The notes below the pieces were generated by a model. That model was not told where the DNA came from, did no database searches, and was given only the letters and a program-made list of their open reading frames with translations. The position numbers were made by a program, and so were the translations under genes. 64,000 nt of DNA from Magnetaquicoccus sp039908525 (GTDB lineage Bacteria > Pseudomonadota > Magnetococcia > Magnetococcales > Magnetaquicoccaceae): assembly GCA_039908525.1 (NCBI GenBank), contig JAMOAY010000002.1, forward strand, positions 254,642 to 318,641, given 5' to 3'. Below are positions 40,483-49,728 of the stretch, in pieces (position 1 is the stretch's first letter; each line of letters begins with the position of its first letter).

Positions 40483-41733
40483 ATGACCCTCCCCTCCTAC
40501 GAGCCGCAGGATCCAACCCCGATCAAAGCAGCCGGCAAGCCGGCCAGCGGCCCGGACGCTCGCAACACGCCGGTCGAGGGGGTGCTGAGCATCGACGGCA
40601 CCACCACCCTGGGCTGGCAGGAACGATGGCAACGGTTTCCCTGGAGCCTGCTGGCCCTGCTGCTGATCACGGCGTTGATCGGTCTGGTGGTGCTCTATTC
40701 CGCTGTCGGTGGCCATTCTGGTCCACAAGAGTCAAGCAATATTCAATTTTTAATGCGTCAGGCCGGGCGTCTGGCCATCGGCATGAGCCTCCTGCTTCTG
40801 GTGGCCTTTGCCGGCAGTGAGCGGGTCTATCGCCGCTACGCCTATCTGGCGTATGCGATCGCCCTGGCTCTGTTGGTGGCGGTTTTTCTCTTTGGCAGTG
40901 TCAGCATGGGGGCGCGTCGCTGGTTGGATCTGGGCATCGTGCGCCTTCAGCCTTCCGAATTGATGAAGGTGACTTTGGTGTTGGCTCTGGCCCGCTATTA
41001 TCATGACCGGGCGGTGGTGGTGGGGTTTGGTTGGCGGGATCTGGGGATTCCCTTGTTGCTGGTCAGTCTGCCTCTGCTCCTGATCCTCAAACAGCCGGAC
41101 CTGGGCACAGCCATCATCATCGCCACGGTCGGCATGGTGGTGATTGTGGTGGCGGGGCTCTCCTGGAAGATGATCCTGTTGTCGGCCTGTCTGCTGATGG
41201 CCTGTCTGCCGGTCGCCTGGAACGGGCTGCATGAATATCAACGACAGCGGGTCTACACCCTGTTTTTTCCCGAACGGGATCCGCTGGGCTCGGGTTACCA
41301 CATCATCCAGTCCAAGATTGCGGTCGGTTCCGGGGGACTGTTGGGCAAAGGGTTCATGGCCGGCAGCCAGAGTCATCTGGATTTCCTGCCGGAGCGGCAT
41401 ACCGATTTCATCTTTTCTGTGCTGGCGGAAGAGTGGGGCTTTGTGGGCTGCATCGCCCTGATGACGCTCTACCTCCTGATCACCGTGCGTGGTCTGCTGA
41501 TTGCCAATCTGGCACACCACCGTTTCGGCCTGCTGACGGTGGTGGGATTTATTGCCCTGTTCTCCTTTCAGGTGGTGATCAACATCGGCATGGTGATCGG
41601 TCTGTTGCCGGTCGTGGGCATTCCTCTGCCACTGGTCAGCTATGGGGGCAGTTCCATGATCACCCTTCTGTTTTCCATGGGGTTGGTCGCCCACGTTGGC
41701 ATCTACTCCAAACACCACGGGCGAACGATATGA
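40483..41733 (+). CDS. rodA: Rod shape-determining protein RodA (SEDS glycosyltransferase)
   Basis: The 416-residue protein has about ten membrane helices and SEDS motifs: GARRWLDLGIVRLQPSELMKV split as usual, LILKQPDLGTA, YHIIQSKIAVGSGG, GFMAGSQSHLDFLPERHTDF, and GIPLPLVSYGGSSM. It polymerises glycan strands with PBP2. The N-terminal 40 residues are polar. A TTG at 40387 would overlap the mrdA stop and is an alternative start; no clear ribosome site decides it. Confidence 0.95.
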   Translation: MTLPSYEPQDPTPIKAAGKPASGPDARNTPVEGVLSIDGTTTLGWQERWQRFPWSLLALLLITALIGLVVLYSAVGGHSGPQESSNIQFLMRQAGRLAIGMSLLLLVAFAGSERVYRRYAYLAYAIALALLVAVFLFGSVSMGARRWLDLGIVRLQPSELMKVTLVLALARYYHDRAVVVGFGWRDLGIPLLLVSLPLLLILKQPDLGTAIIIATVGMVVIVVAGLSWKMILLSACLLMACLPVAWNGLHEYQRQRVYTLFFPERDPLGSGYHIIQSKIAVGSGGLLGKGFMAGSQSHLDFLPERHTDFIFSVLAEEWGFVGCIALMTLYLLITVRGLLIANLAHHRFGLLTVVGFIALFSFQVVINIGMVIGLLPVVGIPLPLVSYGGSSMITLLFSMGLVAHVGIYSKHHGRTI

Positions 41734-41758
41734 ATTTTCCAACAAAGGGAGCGTGGCG

Positions 41759-42730
41759 ATGAAACTGACGGTACTGGCCGAACGGCTGGGTCTGGGCCAA
41801 CCGACGCAAGAGCGGGAGATTACCGGGGTGGCTCCATTGCAGGAGGCAGGCCCGGGGGATCTCTCCTTCATCACGGAACAAAAGTGGCTGGACAAGGTGG
41901 CCGGTGGCCCCCGTACGGCAGCGGCCTTCCTGTTGCCGGCCGGGTTGGCCGGTGGCTTGCCGGAGGAGCATGCCTGGCTGGTAAGTCCGACTCCGGCCCT
42001 GCATGTGGCCCAGGCGGCCATGCTGCTGGGACGCAAAGTTCTGACGCTTGAAGGCATTCACCCCACCGCCAGCATCGATCCAAGCGCCCGCTTGGGACCG
42101 GGGGTGGCGGTGGGACCCCGTGTGGTGATCGAAGCGGATGTGACCATCGGCGCATCCAGCGTGATCCATGCTGGGGCCGTGATCCATGCCCGCTGCACGA
42201 TCGGCGCCCATTGTGTCATCGGCAGCAACAGTGTGATCGGTTTTGACGGGTTCGGGTATGAGTGGGTGGGGGATCGACATCAGAAAATCCCCCATTTGGG
42301 CCATGTCCAGATTGAGGATGCGGTGGAGATCGGCGCCAACACCACCATCGATCGGGGCCGTTTTGGCGCCACCCGTATTGGCGCCGGCACCAAGATCGAC
42401 AATCTGGTGCAGATTGCCCACAACGTGGAGATCGGTCGTCACTGCCTGATCGTCTCCCAGGTGGGGATTGCCGGTTCCTGTCGGATTGAAGATGGGGTGA
42501 TCCTGGGGGGACAGGCGGGTCTGGTGCCCCATGTCACCATCGGTCAGGGAGCACGGGTGGCGGCCTCCACCGGCGTAGCCGGCGCGGTGCCGGCCAAAGT
42601 CACCTGGTCCGGTTACTGGGGACAACCCCACCGCGACAACCTGGCCCAACTGGCCGCCGTACGGAGTCTGCCCGCTTTCATGAAAAAGGTCCAGGCGTTC
42701 ATGAAAAAATGGGAGAATGGGGGGGGATAG
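41759..42730 (+). CDS. lpxD: UDP-3-O-(3-hydroxyacyl)glucosamine N-acyltransferase
   Basis: The 323-residue enzyme adds the second 3-hydroxyacyl chain in lipid A synthesis. The N-terminal uridine-binding domain has ITGVAPLQEAGPGDLSF. The left-handed beta helix contains repeated hexapeptides (IGASSVIHAGAVIHA, IGAHCVIGSNSVIG), FGYEW, and the catalytic histidine in LVQIAHNVEIG. AGGGAG lies 8 bases before the ATG at 41759. It follows rodA closely, and no other lpx gene is in the window. Confidence 0.96.
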   Translation: MKLTVLAERLGLGQPTQEREITGVAPLQEAGPGDLSFITEQKWLDKVAGGPRTAAAFLLPAGLAGGLPEEHAWLVSPTPALHVAQAAMLLGRKVLTLEGIHPTASIDPSARLGPGVAVGPRVVIEADVTIGASSVIHAGAVIHARCTIGAHCVIGSNSVIGFDGFGYEWVGDRHQKIPHLGHVQIEDAVEIGANTTIDRGRFGATRIGAGTKIDNLVQIAHNVEIGRHCLIVSQVGIAGSCRIEDGVILGGQAGLVPHVTIGQGARVAASTGVAGAVPAKVTWSGYWGQPHRDNLAQLAAVRSLPAFMKKVQAFMKKWENGGG

Positions 42731-42833
42731 CACGCCGCAACGGGGTCACGCAAGTAACGGCGCGCGCGGGGCGCGTTCAAAGGCGGAAAAGCCCCCCTGG
42801 AGGTCCGACAAACACCGTTGCCCAAGGGGGGAA

Positions 42834-42873
42834 CCCTGTGGAGACAGGGGTACAGGCGGGGGCAGAACCCCCG
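42834..42873. terminator. Two hairpins between convergent lpxD and the Lys/Ala-rich gene
   Basis: CCCTGT-GGAG-ACAGGG (42834-42849) and CGGGGG-CAGAA-CCCCCG (42857-42873) lie just before the stop of the leftward gene. A wider CCCCCC/GGGGGG pair (42792 and 42826 regions) is also present. They may end transcription on both strands. Confidence 0.55.
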
Positions 42874-42889
42874 ACCTGACCGTATCCGC

Positions 42890-43309
42890 TCAGTTTCTGG
42901 TGGCAGTACCCTTCGGGGCGCCATTCTGCTGGGCAGACTGCTTCTTGACGGCCTGCTTCTTGACAGCCTGCTTCTTGACGGCTTTCTTCTTGGCCGCCTT
43001 TTTCTTGGCAACCTTCTTCTGAGCCGGGGCCTTCGCCTTTTCCATGGCTACGGGCTGCCTGGCGGGAGGGGCCGTATAGGAAGAGGCAGCGGGTGCAGCG
43101 GGTGCAGAAACGGAGGCAGCGGGTGCATCCGGCTTGCAGAAAAAGCATTGGGTACCAATGACGCCCAGAGGCGTTCTGCCATCACTGGAGTGCGTTTGGG
43201 TAAAGCCTCCAGCGCTCCATTGCCCAGGCGAGGCGGCTTCCGATTGGAAAGGCGCAGAGGCAACCAGCAGCGCAGCGCCGGCCAACAGAGCAATTTTTAC
43301 ATTCTTCAT
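42890..43309 (-). CDS. Small exported protein with Lys/Ala-rich repeat tail
   Basis: The 139-residue protein has a clear signal peptide (MKNVKIALLAGAALLVASAP, cut near SEA-A). A short middle region contains a CxxC (GTQCFFCKPD), then an Ala/Pro-rich linker, and a strongly basic tail with tandem KKQAV units and KKKA runs. I do not recognise a family. The basic tail resembles histone-H1-like sequences, but a secreted protein would more likely bind acidic polymers such as cell-wall or surface polysaccharides. Composition may mislead homology searches. Confidence 0.7.
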   Translation of the reverse strand: MKNVKIALLAGAALLVASAPFQSEAASPGQWSAGGFTQTHSSDGRTPLGVIGTQCFFCKPDAPAASVSAPAAPAASSYTAPPARQPVAMEKAKAPAQKKVAKKKAAKKKAVKKQAVKKQAVKKQSAQQNGAPKGTATRN

Positions 43310-43748
43310 TGTGACTTTGTTCCTTATTCTGTTACAGGTTGAGTAAAAATCAAGGCAGACATCACCTTGCAGGCATTGTGGTCCGACAAAGCAAACACAC
43401 CCATCCGGATCCGACGAACACCACATCGGGTCAGAACCCGGCGCAGCGTGCGCGTCCATCGTGGAGAACACCTTCCATCATGCCGACCGGGACTCCCGCA
43501 CCTCTCGCACTAAGCAATTTCTCTGCCGATCTGCATGCCACTCTCGATCGCCAGGTGAATTTTTTGCCCGCCCCCCCGGGGGGAACGCCACCATGGTGCA
43601 CAGCCTGTTCTCGTCCATCACCCGTTCTGTCTCCCCTGGTTGCGCCCATCTCTCGGGTATGTTACAAGGAATCGGGTGCGCCTTCGGTGCATCAGTCGCT
43701 GCGGATGCCGTCCCAACCCCTCATCCTCGTGTTCGGGAAAACAGTGCC
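43310..43748. other. Non-coding interval between divergent genes
   Basis: About 440 bases separate the leftward exported-protein gene from rightward dapE. The dapE frame is open upstream to 43461 but shows no family similarity there. A perfect CCCCCCGGGGGG palindrome lies at 43572-43583. No convincing promoter or gene was found. Confidence 0.4.
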
Positions 43749-44915
43749 ATGCCACCACTCCCCTCCCCCCTGGAACTGGCCGTTGCTCTCGTCCAGGCAC
43801 CCTCCGTCACCCCGCAAGACCATGGCTGCCAAGCCCTGATGATCGGGTTTTTGCAGACATTGGGGTTTACAATCCATCCCTTGCGATTTGGCGACGTGGA
43901 AAATTTTTATGCGCGCATCGGCACCCAAGGCAAAAATTTTTGCTTCGCCGGCCACACCGACGTGGTCACCGCCGGGGATCCTGCTTTGTGGCGTACACCA
44001 CCCTTTGCCGCCGCACTCCAGGAGGGACTCCTGATCGGTCGCGGGGCCAGCGACATGAAAGGCGGGCTGGCCGCCATGCTGGCCGCCACCGGACGATTCC
44101 TGACCAGGCGGATCGATTTTGCCCGACACAACAGCCTCTCCTTTCTCATCACGGGGGATGAAGAAGGGGTGGCCACCGATGGCACCGTGCGGGTTTTGCA
44201 GTGGCTCCAGGAGAGGCAGGAGGCTCTGGACTTCTGCCTGGTGGGCGAACCCACCTGCATGCACCGTCTGGGAGACGGTCTGAAAAACGGTCGGCGGGGC
44301 TCTCTGAACGGCGAACTGATCCTTCACGGTCGACAGGGGCATGTCGCCTATCCTCACCTGGCGGACAACCCCATCCACCGGGCGGCCCCCCTCATAGACC
44401 GTCTGGCCCGTCATCCATTTGACGTTGGCAATGCCCACTTTCCCGCCACCAGTCTGCAATTCACCAACATCCACGCCGGAGACGGTTCCAACAACGTCAT
44501 TCCCGGCGCCCTGCGGGTCACCTTCAATTTCCGCTTCAGCCCGGAAAGCACCCCCGAACAGCTGGAACAACGGCTGCGCGAACTGCTGGATCAGGAGGAG
44601 CCCTCTGTCCGTTACACCTTGACGACCCAACTGTCCGGTCTGCCCTTCCTGACCGAGGGGGGGCCCCTGCTGGAGGCGGTCAGCCGCAGTGTCCAGCAGA
44701 TCACCGGGATCACCCCCACCCCCTCCACCGGTGGCGGCACCTCCGATGCCCGTTTCATCTCCCGGGTATGTCCGCAAACGGTGGAGTTCGGGCTGCTTTC
44801 CGCCTCCATTCACCAGGTCGATGAGCATCTGGCCGTCGCGGATCTGGAATCCCTGACCCGTATCTACGAACAGGTGTTGCACACCCTCTTCCCGCCCCTT
44901 GAGGAGCCGTCATGA
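43749..44915 (+). CDS. dapE: Succinyl-diaminopimelate desuccinylase
   Basis: The 388-residue M20 metallohydrolase releases diaminopimelate from its N-succinyl form for lysine and peptidoglycan. Visible are the zinc ligands in CFAGHTDVV and GASDMKGGLAAML, the catalytic pair in LITGDEEG, VGEPT, GRRGSLNGELILHGRQGHVA and the C-terminal STGGGTSDARF. Length is normal for DapE. The chosen ATG (43749) gives MPPLPSPLELAVALVQAPSV; start sites further upstream have no similarity. It overlaps the following gene by 4 bases. Confidence 0.96.
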   Translation: MPPLPSPLELAVALVQAPSVTPQDHGCQALMIGFLQTLGFTIHPLRFGDVENFYARIGTQGKNFCFAGHTDVVTAGDPALWRTPPFAAALQEGLLIGRGASDMKGGLAAMLAATGRFLTRRIDFARHNSLSFLITGDEEGVATDGTVRVLQWLQERQEALDFCLVGEPTCMHRLGDGLKNGRRGSLNGELILHGRQGHVAYPHLADNPIHRAAPLIDRLARHPFDVGNAHFPATSLQFTNIHAGDGSNNVIPGALRVTFNFRFSPESTPEQLEQRLRELLDQEEPSVRYTLTTQLSGLPFLTEGGPLLEAVSRSVQQITGITPTPSTGGGTSDARFISRVCPQTVEFGLLSASIHQVDEHLAVADLESLTRIYEQVLHTLFPPLEEPS

Positions 44916-45670
44916 CCACGCTCACGGAACTCGAACAATATACCAACCAACTGCTCAACGCGGGCGGCATCTCCGACTATGCCCCGAACGGCATGCAGGT
45001 GCGGGGACGACCGGAGGTGCGTCGCCTGGTGACCGGGGTCTCGGCCTGTCTGGCGCTGTTCCAGGCCGCCACCACCTGGGAGGCCGATCTGGTTCTGGTC
45101 CATCATGGCATGTTCTGGGACAAGGATCCCAGGGTGGTCGAGGGCAGTCTGAAAAACCGGCTGAAATGGTTGCTGGACCATGACCTCAGCCTGATGGCCT
45201 ACCACCTGCCCCTGGATTGTCACCCCGTGCTGGGCAACAACCGTCAGATTCTGCACCGACTGCACCTGGAGCCAAGCGAGCCGTTTGGCCTCTACCGAGG
45301 CACCCATCTCTCTGCCATGGGTCTCTGTCACCCTGCCTGGTCGTTGACCGAATGTGTGGCACACCTGCATACCCTGTTTGGCGGCGAACCATTGGTTCTG
45401 CCGTTCGGTCCCGAGATGATCCATCGAATCGCCCTCTGCAGTGGGGCGGCCCCCGAACTGCTGCGCGAAGCCAAACAGAAAGGGGCCGATCTGTTCCTGA
45501 CCGGCGAAGCGACAGAGTACGTCTATCACTTCGCCAAGGAGGAGGCCATCCACTATGTGGCGGCCGGTCACCACCGCACCGAGCAGTTCGGGGTGCAGGC
45601 ACTGGGTGAACATCTGGCCGACCGGTTCGGCATCGAACATCGATTCGTGGATATCCCCAACCCCTTGTGA
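44912..45670 (+). CDS. Nif3-like dinuclear metal centre protein (YbgI/DUF34)
   Basis: The 252-residue protein matches the Nif3/YbgI family: DYAPNGMQVRG, VTGVSACLALFQAA, ADLVLVHHGMFW with the metal histidines, MAYHLPLDCHPVLGNN, LFLTGEATEYVYHFA and VAAGHHRTEQFGVQAL. Its members bind two metals; a GTP cyclohydrolase-like or metal chaperone role has been discussed but is not settled. Start and dapE stop overlap as ATGA. Confidence 0.92.
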   Translation: MTTLTELEQYTNQLLNAGGISDYAPNGMQVRGRPEVRRLVTGVSACLALFQAATTWEADLVLVHHGMFWDKDPRVVEGSLKNRLKWLLDHDLSLMAYHLPLDCHPVLGNNRQILHRLHLEPSEPFGLYRGTHLSAMGLCHPAWSLTECVAHLHTLFGGEPLVLPFGPEMIHRIALCSGAAPELLREAKQKGADLFLTGEATEYVYHFAKEEAIHYVAAGHHRTEQFGVQALGEHLADRFGIEHRFVDIPNPL

Positions 45671-45844
45671 TGCCGGGATCATTAAAACAGGAGACTCCTC
45701 TGCAGAAGACGGGTCATATTCGGCAGACTGTTTTCCATTGTGTGGCGACGACGGATCCTCCATACTCTCCCCCCAGGGGTGTGCGGGGTTATTGACCGAG
45801 ATCTGCAAGCGTTTGGCTATGGTGCGGCGAGTGGGGAGATTTCC

Positions 45845-47710
45845 ATGAATTTACAGTCCAAAACCACCCTGTTGAGCCTCTTCATCTCCACCGCCATGGT
45901 GCTGCTCATCTCCCTGGTCAGCCTGTTTTTTTTCCGCCATTTTTCCCTGGAAACGGCCCAGGAGCATGTGCGTTCGGTAGCCGAGATCGTTCGGGTCAGC
46001 CTGACGGAATCCATGATCAACAATGTGATCGGTGACCGGCAGCAGTTCATGCGGCGCCTGACCAACGTCCCCGGCTTGCAGACGGTGCGCATCGTGCGCG
46101 GTGCGGAGGTGGACAAGCAGTTCGGTGCGGGTTTGCCATCGGAACAGGCGGCCGATGAAACAGAACTGCAAGTATTGGCCAGCGGACTCTCCGTTTTCCG
46201 CATCGTGGGCGAGCAGGAATCACCCATCTTTCGGGGTACGGTTGCCTTCGTCGCAAAAGCGGATGGCGAACCAAACTGTCTAAGCTGTCACAAGGTGACG
46301 GATGGAACCGTGCTGGGCGCCATCACCGTTGAAATTTCCCTCTCCTCCCTGCAAAAAAAGGCGATCGCCACCATTGTCATCATGGTCGGCATCATGACCG
46401 CATTCGGGATCCTCTTTACCTTGCTGTTTCGTTGGCAGCTCTCCTTGATGGTGCGTACGGCCCGTGGGGTGCAGGCTGTGGTTGCCCATGCCCGGGATGG
46501 TGATTTCAGCGGCCGTCTGGAATATCAAGGCAAGGATGAAATGGGTCAGATTTCAGCAGACCTGAACGGCCTGATGAGCCATCTGCAACACGATCTGGGC
46601 GCCATCAGTCGCGACGTGGCCCGACTGCTGAATTATGAACTGCAGGGCAATACCAACCTGATCACCACCACCACCGAAATGGTGGAGGTGCTGCTGGAGG
46701 TGGCCCAATTCAAACAGGCCGTGGAAGAGGACCACTCCCTGGCGGATGTGTATGCACGCATCGGTCGGGTGCTGACCGGCCAGTTCTGGATTGAGCACTT
46801 TTCCATCTACGAAGTGACCGCCAACAACAATCATCTGCGCCCCGTACTGGTGGACGGTGACCCGGAGGCCGAATGCCGCTGGTGCGATGACAAAATCCTG
46901 GTACGGGCCGACGCCTGCCGGGCCCAGCGGACCGGGCATGTGGTCCAGTCGTTCCAGGATGATTTTGTCTGTCCCTGTTTCCATCGCTCGGAAGAGACAA
47001 AGGGCATGGGTCACCTGTGCATCCCGATCATCCACTCCGGTGTGGTGGGCAATGTGGTCCAGATTGTCGTGGACCGGGAACATGGCCAGTTGTACCTGTT
47101 GCTGCTGCCTTTCATTCAAGTGTTCCTCCGCGAGTCGGCCTCCACGGTGGAGGCGAAACGGTTGCTGGATACCCTGCGGGAGTCCTCTCTGCGGGATCCT
47201 CTGACATCTCTCCACAATCGTCGGTTTCTGGAAGAGTATGTGGTCACCCTGGAGTCCACCACCCGGCGGCGTCAGACCCAGCTGTCGGTGTTGCTGCTCG
47301 ATCTGGACCATTTCAAGGAGGTCAACGATACCTGGGGCCATGATGCCGGCGACAATGTGCTCAAGGCGTGCGCCAAGATTGTCAGCGCGCAGGTGGTGCG
47401 CAGTTCGGATCTGGTCATTCGCTTCGGCGGCGAAGAGTTTCTGGTCATTCTGCAGGGCAACGACGCCCTGTTCGGGGTGGCCATGGCGGAACGCATCCGC
47501 GTGGCCGTGGAAAATCTGCGCATTCCCTCCAACGGGGTGGTCCTGCGCCGGACAGTCTCCATTGGGGTTGCCAGTTTTCCGGGGGATGGAGACAACATCC
47601 AGGAGGTCATCCGCCAAGCCGATCTGGCTCTTTACCGGGCCAAAGAGGGAGGACGCAATCGGGTGGTGGTCTACAAGGCCCAGGAGGGGATCACACCGAC
47701 CGAGGTGTGA
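45845..47710 (+). CDS. Membrane diguanylate cyclase with heme-type periplasmic sensor and GAF-like domain
   Basis: The 621-residue protein has TM1 (about 9-30), a periplasmic domain with one CxxCH heme motif (NCLSCHK, Cys145-His149), TM2 (about 173-196), a HAMP-like linker, a GAF-like domain with several cysteines (ECRWCDD, CPCF) and a C-terminal GGDEF domain starting LRDPLTSLHNRRF. The active site is intact (IRFGGEEF), and RSSD five residues before it is a standard product-inhibition I-site. It should make c-di-GMP in response to a redox or gas signal. It lies just before the flagellar block and reads toward it. Confidence 0.92.
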   Translation: MNLQSKTTLLSLFISTAMVLLISLVSLFFFRHFSLETAQEHVRSVAEIVRVSLTESMINNVIGDRQQFMRRLTNVPGLQTVRIVRGAEVDKQFGAGLPSEQAADETELQVLASGLSVFRIVGEQESPIFRGTVAFVAKADGEPNCLSCHKVTDGTVLGAITVEISLSSLQKKAIATIVIMVGIMTAFGILFTLLFRWQLSLMVRTARGVQAVVAHARDGDFSGRLEYQGKDEMGQISADLNGLMSHLQHDLGAISRDVARLLNYELQGNTNLITTTTEMVEVLLEVAQFKQAVEEDHSLADVYARIGRVLTGQFWIEHFSIYEVTANNNHLRPVLVDGDPEAECRWCDDKILVRADACRAQRTGHVVQSFQDDFVCPCFHRSEETKGMGHLCIPIIHSGVVGNVVQIVVDREHGQLYLLLLPFIQVFLRESASTVEAKRLLDTLRESSLRDPLTSLHNRRFLEEYVVTLESTTRRRQTQLSVLLLDLDHFKEVNDTWGHDAGDNVLKACAKIVSAQVVRSSDLVIRFGGEEFLVILQGNDALFGVAMAERIRVAVENLRIPSNGVVLRRTVSIGVASFPGDGDNIQEVIRQADLALYRAKEGGRNRVVVYKAQEGITPTEV

Positions 47711-47723
47711 CAGTGACAGGGGG

Positions 47724-47993
47724 TTACGGACTCAGGCTTTTGTTGATGCGGTACACATAGGCCAACACCTCCGCAACCGCCTTGTAGAGATCGATCGGAA
47801 TGGTGTCACCGACAGGAACCTTGTTGAGCACAGAGACCAGATCCGGGTCTTCCATCAGGGTGATGCCATTCTCCTGAGCCTTTTTGATGATGGCATCGGC
47901 GATGCGTCCCTGGCCGGAGGCGGTGACACGGGGGGCGACATCCTTGCTCTTGCGGTAACGCAGGGCCACCGCCTGGCGCAGTTCCGAGTCCAT
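47724..47993 (-). CDS. FhlB-like protein (FlhB C-terminal domain homologue)
   Basis: The 89-residue protein resembles only the cytoplasmic C-terminal domain of the flagellar export protein FlhB (AVALRYRKSKDVAPRVTASG, ITLMEDPDLVSVL, GDTIPIDLYKAVAEVLAYVY). The NPTH autocleavage loop and the membrane part are absent, as in FhlB proteins, which can partly replace that domain. GAGGAG lies 4 bases before the ATG. It is the last gene of the leftward flagellar run. Confidence 0.85.
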   Translation of the reverse strand: MDSELRQAVALRYRKSKDVAPRVTASGQGRIADAIIKKAQENGITLMEDPDLVSVLNKVPVGDTIPIDLYKAVAEVLAYVYRINKSLSP

Positions 47994-48020
47994 GGCGCTC
48001 CTCACTCAGGCTGGAATTCA

Positions 48021-48033
48021 GGGGCAGAGCCCC
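48021..48033. repeat. Short GC-rich hairpin, partial repeat copy
   Basis: GGGGC-AGA-GCCCC followed by ACCAGGGCTTTGCC resembles the opening of the larger hairpin clusters. It lies between the fhlB-like and fliK-like genes. Confidence 0.5.
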
Positions 48034-48083
48034 ACCAGGGCTTTGCCGCACGTACTTGGGCAGGCAACCCGCCCTCTCCCCGG

Positions 48084-49154
48084 TCACGCCCTGACCGAAA
48101 AATCACTGGCCAATCCCAACGCCCGCATCCGCTGCTCCTTCAGTTCGCCCGGCATGAGCCGAGCGAGGTCCAGTGACCGCAGCGGCAACTCTGCAGCCAA
48201 CAAGGCACGTCGCAGCTCATCCACACGCCGACGCAAGGCCGACAGAGACTCTTCCTGTTCGGCGGCAATATGCACCGTACAGATCCCCTCCCCGTACGAA
48301 AGCCGCGCCTGTATCGCACCCAGAGCGGTCATGTTCAGAGAGAGCAGCACCGTGGTGAGCCCCCCCTCCCCGCCGTCGGACCGATCCCCCCCCTCCTCTG
48401 TCGGCCTGCGCCCGCGTTTTTTGTACCAGATGGCCTCCCCAAGCCCCCCCTCCATCAGCCAGAACAATCGGTACCCCATCAGCTCTCCTCCCTCGGCAGA
48501 GAGGGCGGTGCGCGGAAGAATCTCCTGCATGGCCAACAGATCGCCCAAACGATGCAGCGTATTGCGTGCGGCACGCAGATCCGGGGTCTCTTCCTGGACG
48601 CTGCGCTGCCCCCGATCAACAGGGGCCTGTTCGGCCAACAACAACTCAACCGACCCCTGCCGCAACTGCTGGATCATGCTGCGCACATCCTGACGGGAGC
48701 CAGCCTCCAACAGTTGGGTCAGTCCGGTGAGCTCCCCCTGCAACAGGGCCTGCATGGAGACGTTGGGCAGAGTTTTTTGCAACAGCGCCAGATTGCCCGC
48801 CGCCGATCCGGACCAGCGAAGCAGGTTGGCAAAGATGTCCGGGGCACGCACCAGGCTCTGTTCCGCCGAGGCGGCCAGCCCGGCCGCCGCCCAGGATGAG
48901 CTGGCCAGCAACCGAAAAGCCATGTCGGGCGAGGTGCGCAACAGCTCCACCCGTACCGCCTCCCCAACCTTCAAATCGGGCGCCCGCACAAACGAAAAAC
49001 CACGGCCATCGGGAAAACGGATGACGCCGCGTCCCTCATCGCTCATCTGGGTCACCCGACCGGTCAAGACATCGCCCACCACCAAACGGCCGCCCGGATC
49101 GGGCACCGCCGCAGGAACAGCCTGGGTCGGCAGCATGAGACCCGGAATGATCAC
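48084..49154 (-). CDS. FliK-like flagellar hook-length control protein
   Basis: The 356-residue protein has an Ala/Leu-rich N-terminal part (with GRVTQMSDEGRGVIRFPDG, a small beta domain near residue 30) and a C-terminal Flg_hook-like domain: TVLLSLNMTALGAIQARLSY, then a helical RVDELRRALLAAELPLRSLD. That domain in FliK switches export specificity of the flagellar secretion apparatus. N-terminal halves vary greatly in this family, so the assignment rests on the C-terminus and the flagellar context. The start is a GTG. Confidence 0.72.
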   Translation of the reverse strand: MIIPGLMLPTQAVPAAVPDPGGRLVVGDVLTGRVTQMSDEGRGVIRFPDGRGFSFVRAPDLKVGEAVRVELLRTSPDMAFRLLASSSWAAAGLAASAEQSLVRAPDIFANLLRWSGSAAGNLALLQKTLPNVSMQALLQGELTGLTQLLEAGSRQDVRSMIQQLRQGSVELLLAEQAPVDRGQRSVQEETPDLRAARNTLHRLGDLLAMQEILPRTALSAEGGELMGYRLFWLMEGGLGEAIWYKKRGRRPTEEGGDRSDGGEGGLTTVLLSLNMTALGAIQARLSYGEGICTVHIAAEQEESLSALRRRVDELRRALLAAELPLRSLDLARLMPGELKEQRMRALGLASDFSVRA

Positions 49155-49190
49155 CGACGCCCCCCGCCCACCTTCCGCAGCAGCGGCGAC

Positions 49191-49724
49191 CTATTCCATA
49201 TCCAGGGTGCGGTAATCGTTGCCATAACCGTGCTCCTGCTGTCGGTAACTGTCTGGATTCTGGCGCGGAATACGCTTGAGCAAGCGGACCTCCTCCTCGG
49301 TGAGGCCGGTCTCGGCGATCACTCTCTCCTCATTCACGCCGTTGGAGAGCAGCAGTTGCGCCTCCCGGTAGGTATGTTCCCGTGAACGGCTTTCGGTGGG
49401 ATGCAGGGGGGCACGGCTGCCACTATCGTGGGTGGGACGGTTCAAAAAACGCATCTCTCTCTGTATGGCCTGCAACTCCCCCTGCAACCGCTCCCCCACC
49501 ATGCGGGTCTGGATACCCAACTGCACTTCAATGATGGCCAATTGGCGCCGGACCATTTCGGCATAGGCCCGGTGGTCTGCATCAGGATTGGTCTGTTGCG
49601 CCTGAAGAAAGTCGTGATGCGCCTTTATTTCGTTGCGCATGCGGCGCAACTGGGTAAATACCACCACCAGACCCATGTACAGAACGGCGAAACAGACAAC
49701 AATCAGCAGGTTCCAATAGTTCAT
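49191..49724 (-). CDS. DUF2802-family membrane-anchored protein
   Basis: The 177-residue protein has one N-terminal membrane helix (LLIVVCFAVLYMGLVVVFTQ), a coiled coil and a C-terminal helix-turn motif (AQLLLSNGVNEERVIAETGL then TEEEVRLLKRI), the usual DUF2802 layout. Such genes commonly follow fliA or fleN in polar flagellar clusters; their job is not established. A GTG-like upstream start at 49745 would overlap fliA; MNYWNLL at 49724 starts 5 bases past the fliA stop and is preferred. Confidence 0.8.
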   Translation of the reverse strand: MNYWNLLIVVCFAVLYMGLVVVFTQLRRMRNEIKAHHDFLQAQQTNPDADHRAYAEMVRRQLAIIEVQLGIQTRMVGERLQGELQAIQREMRFLNRPTHDSGSRAPLHPTESRSREHTYREAQLLLSNGVNEERVIAETGLTEEEVRLLKRIPRQNPDSYRQQEHGYGNDYRTLDME

Positions 49725-49728
49725 GGTC

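Noticed and set aside
38615..40516. A 633-codon open frame antisense to mrdA
   Set aside because: Shadow of the penicillin-binding protein gene, which has all catalytic motifs.
42940..43020. Short tandem DNA repeats resembling a CRISPR or minisatellite
   Set aside because: The repeats are in frame within the Lys/Ala-rich protein and have no spacers; they are coding pentapeptide repeats.
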